Below the pieces are notes generated by a model. That model was not told where the DNA came from and made no database searches. It saw nothing but the letters and a program-made list of their open reading frames with translations. From contig NZ_QJRF01000060.1 of assembly GCF_013393345.1 (NCBI RefSeq), positions 186,001 to 250,000 on the forward strand: a stretch of 64,000 bases of DNA, written 5' to 3'. Shown one piece after another: positions 18,182 through 26,211 of this stretch (position 1 is the stretch's first letter; each line of letters begins with the position of its first letter). Both the position numbers and the translations under genes were made by a program. Source of the DNA: Pseudomonas taiwanensis. Lineage in GTDB: Bacteria > Pseudomonadota > Gammaproteobacteria > Pseudomonadales > Pseudomonadaceae.

Positions 18182-20914
18182 TCAACGCATGAGCCCCAAC
18201 TGTCGAGCTCGGCTGGCCGCCTGCGCACGGCGACGCGTTCCAATCTTGTCAAATACCTGTTGCAGGTACCACTTTACACAGCCCTCCGTGATACTCAGCG
18301 CTCTACCTATTTCTTTGTTTCGGAGGCCTTCATCAACCAGTTGAAGGATCTCAATTTCACGCCCATTCAAAGCTCCCAGCACGTTTTCAACCACTGCTGG
18401 CTCGGCCCTCTTTACAACGGAGTTTTTTGTATCACGGAATGAAATTAATACTTCCTCTATGAACTCCTCGGCGGACTTTCCTTCTTCTCCGCTTGCTGAC
18501 TCTGCTCCCATTAGCAGACCACTGAGCCAAGCTCCCTCGTCCGAGAAGGTGCGAATGAAACGCCCCCGAGCCGCAAGCTCTAGAGAGCGCTTAAGGTTTC
18601 GCTGAGCCCCGCGCTCATCGCCAGTTAGGACTAGCAAATGAGTGTGAACCACGTCCCAACGGAGGAAGTTGCGGGTAGCGTCAGCTTTAGCCAAATAGCG
18701 CTGCCAATGCTTGGCCAGATCCATCGCTTCGTTGAGTCGGTTCTGCGCAATGGCCACACGTACGCTGCAAAGTGCTTTTACCTCATCCTTGGTGGTCACA
18801 CCCAGCGACGGCTTCAAATGACTGAATTGTCCAATCAAACCGTGTTTCCGGCCCTGTCGAATCATTTCATTCACTTCACCCATGCGTAACAGGCAGCGCA
18901 GGCGTTCAGCCAGGGCTGAATAATGCAGACGGTCAAAACCATGCTTGGCAGCGGCCACCTCGGCTTTGTCGAGCAAATCGAATGCGGTTTCTGGGTCACC
19001 ATCATTGAACGCGAGACGCGCTGCGGTGAGCCATCCTGCGATCGCTTGATCCACGAAGCCCTCGGCCTCCACGTGCGGCAAGTATATTTCCAGCAGCCGA
19101 CGCGCCTGATCCAGTTCGTTGCGCTCGTAATGCACTTCGGCCAGCGGCAGAGCAAGGATGGTTGCATAGGGTGACCCTACACCAGCGATCGACTCTGCTG
19201 CAGCGAGCGCTTTAGTGAGCCCAGTGATAACTGCCTCGGTTTGTCCGCCCATAAATCGGGAAGGACCAATTACCGCCTCATGCACAATAATGGAGAGTTT
19301 GCTTTCACCCCGACTTAGGTATTCACGCGTCAGGTTACTCAACCTTTCAATCTCATCGAGCTTGAAGCGCTCCCTCTGTGCATACAGCAATGCGTTGTAG
19401 ATGCTGCCGCGAATGATGGGATGCGCGTCACTGTATTTCTCAACAAGGCTACGAGCCTGCGTCTCCAACAGTGGCGTATCGTCAATCATCATTGAAAGCA
19501 TCGCCTCTCGGTGAAGAAGCTCGCTCCGCATTACCTCAATAAAATCCGGCGAGTACTTTGCTACGTACTCCGGATCACTGAGACAGCGCCTAGCCTGGGC
19601 GAGCAACTCCTTGGCCGTCTCAAACTTCCATAGATGAAGCATGGACCAGGCTTGCGAGATCAGAATCCGGGGATAACGACTAATTAGTGCCGAAGGAAGT
19701 TGCTCAACCATTCGCCAAGCGATGTCATCGCTTCGCTCGAAGAAAGCCACATGGTTATCTTCAATAATACTCGCGGCCAGCTCTTGGTCTCCAGAGCTCA
19801 ACGCATGATTGAACGCCTTGAAGAATTCCTCTTTGAGCACGTAGAAGTCGCTTGCCTCCCGGTGCAAATAGCTCAGCTTGGCCCCATCATTTTCCGCGAG
19901 GTACGTGAGGAGGAATTCACGAAACAGGGTATGCAACCGATAAGTCTGTGACTTGGGGTGATCAGTAAAAACAAACAGGTCTCTGGACTGGCACTCCTTA
20001 AGCAGGCTCAGACCGTCTATTCGCTTGCTGACTATGGCACAAGCTTCGGGCTCCAAACGCTCCAGAATGGCACACGACACCAGGAAATCCTGGAGATTGG
20101 ATTCCAGGGACTCAAAAACCTCTTCGAAGAAGAACTCCTGAAAAAGCGCTCTCTCCTCAACGCTGGTGAGATTGCTGAGCTGACCACTGCCCGATCGGAT
20201 CGCACGGCTTAGGAGGTTCAGACCACCAACCCATCCCTCAATACGCTGAACAGGAGTCGGCACCTCTGAAAACAAGGAGGACTCCAGCCCCTGACTCTCA
20301 AAATGACAGGCGATTTCGTCTTCATCGAAAGCCATATCGTGGACATCCAGGTCCAACAACTCTCCTCGCATGCGAAATCGAGCCAGCCGAAGCGATGGTT
20401 GACCGCGCCCAGAAAGCAGGAAATGGAGGTTGGCAGGCGCCCGTTCCAACAGCTCGTCAATTGCCTCAACGACTGCGCCCTCTACGCACTGCAGATCGTC
20501 GATAAAGACGTACAAGGGCGTCTTGATGTCCCTTAGCTGCATCGCGCTACGCAGACAGGAGCCAGGGACAGCATGCAACGATGTCAGGTCGGCCCGGCGA
20601 CAAAACACATCGCGCAACGCAATGAGCATCTCAGCGGCGTCGGCATCATTGCGACACCCGATCCAGAAGCATGCCGCTCCCGACGCTTGCAGCTCGATGA
20701 AATACTGCGACAGTAATATGGATCGACCATATCCTGCGGGCGCACGTAGAGAGATCACCCTCAGGCCCTGAGCAGCTCGAAGCTGTTTCATCAACCGAGG
20801 ACGTACGATCAGTCCTTGGGTGTTAAAGGCTGGACTCCTGGTGGCCGACAGCGGCGTGCGACTTTCAGGCTTAATCGCGACGACGGGGGCAACTGCATAG
20901 GTGTCACGGTACAT
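18182..20914 (-). CDS. MalT-type LuxR-family regulator with altered Walker A
   Basis: A 910-residue LAL/MalT-type regulator. The N-terminal STAND-like NTPase module (residues 35-330) has a P-loop reading APAGYGRS, with Arg64 in place of the invariant Lys, and Walker B VFIDDLQ. A helical TPR-like sensor region (about 350-830) and a C-terminal LuxR HTH (845-905) follow; the recognition helix is TEGCVKWYLQQVF. The HTH is nearly identical to that of the paralogue at 26212-28992. MalT needs ATP for activation, so the Lys-to-Arg change may weaken ATP use and alter its role. It probably controls the CTATC-N4-GATAG boxes. Its own upstream region has a strong hairpin but no box. Confidence 0.88.
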   Translation of the reverse strand: MYRDTYAVAPVVAIKPESRTPLSATRSPAFNTQGLIVRPRLMKQLRAAQGLRVISLRAPAGYGRSILLSQYFIELQASGAACFWIGCRNDADAAEMLIALRDVFCRRADLTSLHAVPGSCLRSAMQLRDIKTPLYVFIDDLQCVEGAVVEAIDELLERAPANLHFLLSGRGQPSLRLARFRMRGELLDLDVHDMAFDEDEIACHFESQGLESSLFSEVPTPVQRIEGWVGGLNLLSRAIRSGSGQLSNLTSVEERALFQEFFFEEVFESLESNLQDFLVSCAILERLEPEACAIVSKRIDGLSLLKECQSRDLFVFTDHPKSQTYRLHTLFREFLLTYLAENDGAKLSYLHREASDFYVLKEEFFKAFNHALSSGDQELAASIIEDNHVAFFERSDDIAWRMVEQLPSALISRYPRILISQAWSMLHLWKFETAKELLAQARRCLSDPEYVAKYSPDFIEVMRSELLHREAMLSMMIDDTPLLETQARSLVEKYSDAHPIIRGSIYNALLYAQRERFKLDEIERLSNLTREYLSRGESKLSIIVHEAVIGPSRFMGGQTEAVITGLTKALAAAESIAGVGSPYATILALPLAEVHYERNELDQARRLLEIYLPHVEAEGFVDQAIAGWLTAARLAFNDGDPETAFDLLDKAEVAAAKHGFDRLHYSALAERLRCLLRMGEVNEMIRQGRKHGLIGQFSHLKPSLGVTTKDEVKALCSVRVAIAQNRLNEAMDLAKHWQRYLAKADATRNFLRWDVVHTHLLVLTGDERGAQRNLKRSLELAARGRFIRTFSDEGAWLSGLLMGAESASGEEGKSAEEFIEEVLISFRDTKNSVVKRAEPAVVENVLGALNGREIEILQLVDEGLRNKEIGRALSITEGCVKWYLQQVFDKIGTRRRAQAASRARQLGLMR

Positions 20915-20961
20915 CTCGAACCTCCGTCAGGGCGGTAGGTAGCCTCTTGTAGTAATTCTTC

Positions 20962-20988
20962 AGCTAGTGAGAGTTTCGCTCACTAGCT
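20962..20988. promoter_or_regulatory. Strong hairpin in the leader of the MalT-type regulator
   Basis: GCTAGTGAG (20963-20971) and CTCACTAGC (20979-20987) form a 9-10 bp stem with a 7-base loop, about 50-75 bp before the regulator start on the minus strand. No T run follows on the minus strand. It could be a leader structure of the regulator or part of the termination signal of the upstream DUF1329 gene. Confidence 0.4.
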
Positions 20989-21040
20989 TCTTCTTATCAG
21001 GTCGGCGCGGGCGGCGAGGCCGCATCATTGAATACCGAAC

Positions 21041-21074
21041 AGAAGGGGGCACAGGAGCAGCCTGCCCCCCTTCT
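21041..21074 (-). terminator. Hairpin after the DUF1329 gene
   Basis: AGAAGGGGGCA and TGCCCCCCTTCT pair around an 11-base loop, just past the DUF1329 stop codon. The T run is poor on the minus strand, so termination may be weak and could allow read-through into the regulator gene. Confidence 0.45.
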
Positions 21075-21079
21075 TTTCG

Positions 21080-22441
21080 TCAGCGCTGCGCGCTCTGCAC
21101 CAAGGATTCCGCAGAATAGAAGGAGCGTGGTCGAGCCTGTCGAGGGGTGTAATGGTCACTCCACTCACCGACTACATACGCATTCTGCTGGAAGTCGATG
21201 TTCTGGAAAGGCAGTGCCACGATACCCGGCAGATCACAGGAAATGCTCGAGTACATGATGCCGCCGCGCCAGTGCTTGCCTTGAGTGTCCCACAGGTCAC
21301 TCAACACGATGTTCCACGTGTCTTCATCCAGGTACAGGGTACGGCTCGCCACGGCGTTCCGCACACCGCTTCGCACTTTGCCTTCTACCTGCCAGACGCG
21401 ATGCAGCTCCCAACGGACATGGTCAGGGTTGAAGAAGCGCTCACCAATCGCCGCATCCTGGCCGGCCTTGAGCAGCTTGTTGGTGTTGTAGGGGATGTAC
21501 ATCTCCTTCGACCCAACCAGCTTCCACTCGTACTGCTCTGGCGAACCGAAGAAACCGTAGGCTTCGTCAAAGTTGGCAACGCCAGAGACGAAGAAGTTCG
21601 GAGTGTCAAATTGCACGTTCGGCAGCTTGCGTACGCGGCGCTGGCCTGGCATGTACTGCCAGGAGCCGAAGGGCACGTTCTGGTAATCCATCGGCAAGGT
21701 CCCGACTGTAGCCTCCCCTACTCGACGTGCGGGAGCCTTAATCTCTGCGCGGGAAAGCTGCCAATGCTTGCCGTCGAACTGCGCCTCGCCATTCTGGACG
21801 TAGTACGGGAAGACGCGACTGGCGTCTATCCGAGCGGTCAGCGACTTGGAACCATTGGTGTCGACGACTATGAGGTCCGCGAGGGTGTCCACCGCCTCAC
21901 CTTTCCACGAAAGGTAGTGGTTCCACAGCGCTTCACCGCCGGTTTTGGCGATCGGGAATGGGACGCCGCCATAGGCACCGTGCACCGCTTTATCGCTATC
22001 GCTAATCGTAGCGTTGGTTGCGTTCTTTTTGGTGTCGTCATACACCCACTGCGGCGCAGTCGCGGTCCGGTGAGTCGGGTAAACGTCAAGGCGGTAATCA
22101 GGATTGTTCTTCAGCAGGGTTTGAACACTGAGAGACAGTCGCCCCTCGTACTCAGCCATGTTCTTCGACGTGATGGTCAGCGTTGGCTTTTCGTCTGCGA
22201 AAGGCTCCCATGCCAGACTTCCCTTCGGGAGATTTGCAGGACATTGCGAATTATCCCCGCTCCACGCAGGAATGGTTCCCTCCGCATTGCCCGCTTTGAC
22301 AGCCCCCATCGGGGTGAGCGTCGTGCCCAGCTGCTGAGCCTCTTGCGAAGAAACGGCGGCAGCGGCCATACCGCAAGAAACCTGAGCAATAGCGAAGACC
22401 AACGAGAGCTGCCAACGCTTGTTTGAAAGCAGATTTTGCAT
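21080..22441 (-). CDS. DUF1329 family outer-membrane lipid-sorting-like protein
   Basis: A 453-residue protein with ATG at 22441 and GGAGG 8 bp upstream; the frame is open to 22546 without an RBS. The signal peptide is MQNLLSNKRWQLSLVFAIAQ, ending near CGMAAAA. The mature part has the DUF1329 features: LGTTLTPMGAVKAGN near the N-terminus, then a long beta-rich domain. DUF1329 proteins have a LolB-like fold and accompany DUF1302 barrels and MMPL pumps. A CTATC-N4-GATAG box lies 226 bp upstream. Expected location: periplasm or outer membrane; exact function unknown. Confidence 0.87.
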   Translation of the reverse strand: MQNLLSNKRWQLSLVFAIAQVSCGMAAAAVSSQEAQQLGTTLTPMGAVKAGNAEGTIPAWSGDNSQCPANLPKGSLAWEPFADEKPTLTITSKNMAEYEGRLSLSVQTLLKNNPDYRLDVYPTHRTATAPQWVYDDTKKNATNATISDSDKAVHGAYGGVPFPIAKTGGEALWNHYLSWKGEAVDTLADLIVVDTNGSKSLTARIDASRVFPYYVQNGEAQFDGKHWQLSRAEIKAPARRVGEATVGTLPMDYQNVPFGSWQYMPGQRRVRKLPNVQFDTPNFFVSGVANFDEAYGFFGSPEQYEWKLVGSKEMYIPYNTNKLLKAGQDAAIGERFFNPDHVRWELHRVWQVEGKVRSGVRNAVASRTLYLDEDTWNIVLSDLWDTQGKHWRGGIMYSSISCDLPGIVALPFQNIDFQQNAYVVGEWSDHYTPRQARPRSFYSAESLVQSAQR

Positions 22442-23560
22442 GTAATCCTCCGACCTTTCGGTCTTTCTTATTTTCACGCCTTGAGGATGCTTGGTTGGGT
22501 GCCTTTCGCCGGCCCCCCAGAAAAGTTGAGCTTTCTGACGGACCAACCAGCTGGCATCGCTTCACCTATCCCTGCGGCCTCTCCTTCTGAGTGGTTCCGT
22601 CGGAGCCGAACCGGTGAGCAATCAAGCACGCGTCTGGACGGTACCCAAGGCACCTCATGCATCCACCTATCGATGGATAGGCCGAGCCACAATCGGGAAG
22701 GCAACAATCGGGGACTGAAATCGTCGCAGCTACCGCAAAGCGGCGAAGCGTGCAATGCCGCCGGCCTCGAACAGGCTGAAGCGCCAGACCGGGTCTGCCC
22801 TAGGCCTTAAATGGAAATTGCGCCACGCAACTCAGCCCCCTTCGTGCACGCAGACCGGGATACCCCCGGGGCTAGGTATACCCAGCGGCGTTAAAAGCTC
22901 CTGATGGGCAATGTCGCGCAGAAGCCACGACCGTTCGCACAGCGATGGTATGGGCCGGCTTTGGAGCGAGGCGATCCGACGCCAGAGCGGTCACCCTGTC
23001 CTTAATGGAGAGTTCATTGCTCAATCTGCCCTGCCCGCGATCACCTGACCGAGCGCCTCGCTCGCTCGTATTCCGGTGGTGTAGATCGCCCCATCTATCT
23101 GATGGGAAGTAGGAGCAGCGTCGTACACGGCGCCACCTAACCAGCAGCTTCCCCCCCAACAAACGGGGCGCCACCACAGCCGACGCCGACCACAATGAAA
23201 CTGAGCCTCCCTCTCCTGCCCGGGACGAAACAGCAGTAGGCCCCGCCTGAACCGGCAGATATGGCGACATAACTAAGAGTGTGGCCTTCACGCTGCAGAG
23301 ATCCTCGATATGCGGGAGAAGAAAGCCAACGCCGGAAAGCACTATCTTTCGGCAGGTGATCCGCCTGTTAGACAAGCAGAACCTGACCGCACAATAAATT
23401 GAGGTAAATCACTGCAGGAGATTAAATCGAATCATGTATTGCTTCACTCAATAAATTTACTGCGCTCCACCCACCACTAACTAGTGCCTTTTAACGGGCT
23501 TTGCATTCGACTCCAGGCCCATTAAAAGCTCTCTCTTAAAGCAGCCAGAAGGATAATAAG
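22442..23560. other. 1.1-kb intergenic region with one box and a coding relic
   Basis: No intact gene. The promoter and box of DUF1329 occupy the left part. On the minus strand about 23155 to 23021, one frame reads GGAVYDAAPTSHQIDGAIYT followed by TGIRASEALG and a stop. This looks like the C-terminus of a once-real protein; the upstream part is disrupted. The last 150 bp before 23561 are AT-rich and should hold the chemoreceptor promoter. Confidence 0.35.
22667..22680. promoter_or_regulatory. CTATC-N4-GATAG box (spacer GATG)
   Basis: Perfect inverted repeat (extended to CCTATC and GATAGG) 226 bp upstream of the DUF1329 start on the minus strand. No other gene nearby could use it. Confidence 0.7.
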
Positions 23561-25513
23561 ATGCTGCAACGCGCCATATTATTTCTCGCAGATCTAAACG
23601 TTGGCAAAAAAATGATGCTGGCCTTCGGCTTGGTCTCATTGCTTTCCATCGCGGCAATTGCCATGGCCTTAAAGACAGCCGATCTTCTACTGGATGGCAA
23701 TAGACAGAGCCAAGCAATCGGTGAACTAAACCTGCTTCTGCAGGAAGCTCGTGGAGCCGAGAAAGACTTCTCTCTGACGGGCAAACAAGAGAACGCTGAC
23801 CTCCTAGAGCTCAAGCTCTCCAAGCTAGACATTCGAGTCAACGAAATCCTGGAAGACAGAAGTACAGTTAACCATGAGCAATTGAAAAAAATTCGACTCA
23901 ATGCTCGTGCCTATCGAGAGCAGTTTGACCATTTCCACGCAACTAAGACTCAATCAGACTTAGCGTTAGCCGAAATGCAGAAACAAGCCGACAACGCTCG
24001 AATTCAACTTGAGTTCGTAGAGCTAGACATGTTCAGTGCTTTACGGGAATCAGTGAACGGTCAAGGCGAACTAGATCCAAACACCCTAACGTTTGCAGAA
24101 AACTCTTCGACGCTATTGCGCCTGCTCCTGCAAATGCGGGGCTATGAATTTGGATATGTTCAGTGGGACGATAAGCAAGAACTCTCCGCTTGGAAGGAGA
24201 TAATGAGCGATGCCGAGGCAGATGTGTCGCGGCTTCGGGGCCGGATTGGCGAGGACCACCAGGACATCCTCCAGGCAGCACAAGAAGCCCTTACCAATTA
24301 CCACTCGGCCTTCAAGCGATACAGTGAAAGCCGCGCAGCCAACCAGCACAGCGCAATGCAAATGCAAGAGCTGGCCGACCGCGTATTGCAGGGCGCCAAT
24401 GAGGCCTTGAATAGCCATCGAGACTGGCTGGAAAACTATGCTGACACCATTCTGCATCTGCTGGTTGTCAGCGCCGGCGTCATTCTCACGCTTGCACTGC
24501 TGGCAGGATGGGGGATCCGCCAATTGATCCTGCCACCTCTCCATCAGACGCTGGACCTCGCCAAACGCATAGCCGCTGGAGACCTCAGCCAGAACATCAC
24601 AACAGAGCGGCGCGACGAACTCGGTCAGCTTTACCGAGCGATGGGGGGCATGACCTCCAACCTGCGCGAGCTCATACGTCGGATCCTGGATGGCGTGGAT
24701 CAACTGCGTGGTGCAGCGGGTGCGTTACAGGAAGCCAGTCAACAAAGTAGCGACGGAGCGCTTGACCAGCAACGCCAGACAACGCTAGCGGCTAACGCCA
24801 CGCGCCAGATGGCGACCTCTGCCGAGGCGGTCGCCAACTATGCAGAGAATGCTTCCGGAGCAGCCGCAGATGCAAACAAGCACGCCGAAGCGGGCGAGCA
24901 TGTAGTGCGTAAAAGCGCGGAGCAAATCGGCCGCCTTGCCAACGACGTGAAGTCATCCACTGATGTAATTAGGGACCTTCACCAAAGCAGTGAGCGCATA
25001 GGTGGCGTGTTGGACGTCATCAAAATGGTGGCTGAGCAGACCAATCTGTTAGCACTCAATGCGGCGATTGAGGCGGCTCGTGCCGGCGAGCAGGGGCGTG
25101 GCTTCGCGGTAGTGGCCGACGAAGTCAGGGCCCTAGCACGGCGAACTCAAGAGTCGACACACGAGATCGAAGCTCTTGTCGCAGAGCTGCAAGGTATTTC
25201 CTTGCGTGCTCTACAGCAAATGACCGAGAGCTCCGAGCTAAGCAACCAGGCAGTGGCGTACGGTGAACAGGCACGGCAGTCACTCAACCGTATCACCTCG
25301 GCGGTAAGCAGCATCGAGCTACTTAACGGACAAATTGCCGCCGCTGCCGGAGAGCAGAGTACCGTTGCGGTGGAGATAAGCCTGAACGTCGAGAATGTTC
25401 GCAGTGTTGCTAACCAAGGCGCCGATGCCACCCAACGTGTCGCGCTAGCCAGCACTGAGCTGACTCGCTTGGGCACGGAGCTCCAACAATTGGTTCAGCA
25501 ATTTCGGATTTAG
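23561..25513 (+). CDS. Methyl-accepting chemotaxis protein with large helical sensor domain
   Basis: A 650-residue chemoreceptor. TM1 is near residues 15-37. A long, all-helical periplasmic domain (about 38-295) has the length of the helical bimodular (HBM) class known from Pseudomonas. TM2 is near 296-318 and a HAMP domain near 320-372. The cytoplasmic signalling hairpin has its conserved tip [19 protein letters not shown] near residue 490. Placed between envelope-transport genes and the second regulator, it probably senses the pathway substrate or an intermediate. A weak box lies just past its 3' end, not upstream. Confidence 0.93.
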   Translation: MLQRAILFLADLNVGKKMMLAFGLVSLLSIAAIAMALKTADLLLDGNRQSQAIGELNLLLQEARGAEKDFSLTGKQENADLLELKLSKLDIRVNEILEDRSTVNHEQLKKIRLNARAYREQFDHFHATKTQSDLALAEMQKQADNARIQLEFVELDMFSALRESVNGQGELDPNTLTFAENSSTLLRLLLQMRGYEFGYVQWDDKQELSAWKEIMSDAEADVSRLRGRIGEDHQDILQAAQEALTNYHSAFKRYSESRAANQHSAMQMQELADRVLQGANEALNSHRDWLENYADTILHLLVVSAGVILTLALLAGWGIRQLILPPLHQTLDLAKRIAAGDLSQNITTERRDELGQLYRAMGGMTSNLRELIRRILDGVDQLRGAAGALQEASQQSSDGALDQQRQTTLAANATRQMATSAEAVANYAENASGAAADANKHAEAGEHVVRKSAEQIGRLANDVKSSTDVIRDLHQSSERIGGVLDVIKMVAEQTNLLALNAAIEAARAGEQGRGFAVVADEVRALARRTQESTHEIEALVAELQGISLRALQQMTESSELSNQAVAYGEQARQSLNRITSAVSSIELLNGQIAAAAGEQSTVAVEISLNVENVRSVANQGADATQRVALASTELTRLGTELQQLVQQFRI

Positions 25514-25565
25514 CTTTCGCGGTCCGAGACAGGCCAGCAAACCGCCGGGCATCCATCTTCTACGG

Positions 25566-25579
25566 CCATCCAAAGATAG
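25566..25579. promoter_or_regulatory. Imperfect CTATC-N4-GATAG box (CCATC, spacer CAAA)
   Basis: One mismatch in the left half site. It lies 175 bp upstream of the small ORF at 25754, and the regulator gene at 26212 follows. It is the weakest but one of the set. Confidence 0.5.
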
Positions 25580-25753
25580 GATCATTTCGATCCTGAGGCA
25601 GCACACCCTTCTGCCATCTTGGACGAACAGGGCTCGCCACCAAGAGATTGGAGAGTTTGATCAACCGCGCCTCTGTAGTCAGGGCAACGACTATTGGTTG
25701 GGCGCGCTTCATCACATGGTGCCCACTCAGCCCCCAAACCAGTGGATATTGGA

Positions 25754-25975
25754 ATGATTTTCACCGTCGCAAACATACAAGCAACGTCGGATATTCGGTT
25801 CGACGTCAACGAGCGAGAGCTGCAGATCGTCTACACAAATCCACATCCAGGCAATCAGCGGCGCACACTACAGGTTCGCTTTGGCCCTCAAGCCACCAGA
25901 GAACTGGTTGAAGCTGTTCGTGCCCTTGACGCACAGCTCGACTCGCCACTGGATAGAATTCTTTCTTCGGATTAG
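25754..25975 (+). CDS. Small hypothetical protein (73 residues)
   Basis: ATG at 25754 opens a 73-residue, mixed alpha/beta protein with FDVNERELQIVYTNPHPGN near residue 14 and an amphipathic C-terminal helix ending in DRILSSD. No family recognised. It has normal-looking composition, an imperfect CTATC box 175 bp upstream, and precedes the second MalT-type regulator. A start at 25694 is possible but adds a low-complexity N-terminus. Confidence 0.45.
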   Translation: MIFTVANIQATSDIRFDVNERELQIVYTNPHPGNQRRTLQVRFGPQATRELVEAVRALDAQLDSPLDRILSSD

Positions 25976-26211
25976 ATCGCTAAACCCGCGGTTGACGACC
26001 GCACGAGACAGCAGCGCTTGAGCAATTGGGAAACCTGCTCACGGGGCTTTCGACTCGAAGGCACGATGTGGCCTCGACGTCTGCAACGCGGCCATGGGAT
26101 GGCTAGCGCGGCAGCAATACGCTAGGGTTGAGCTACCCGCCAGGCCACCTTGCTGCTGCAGAATTACTTCGGCATATTCCGCTGAGGGTACCAATACCAA
26201 TAAGAAGAGCT

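Noticed and set aside
21152-22426. A 424-codon plus-strand frame opposite DUF1329
   Set aside because: DUF1329 has a signal peptide, RBS and family features; the opposite frame has none.
22872-23375. A 167-codon minus-strand frame
   Set aside because: Composition is Arg/Ser-rich and without features; the more protein-like reading at 23021-23155 is in another frame and is only a relic.
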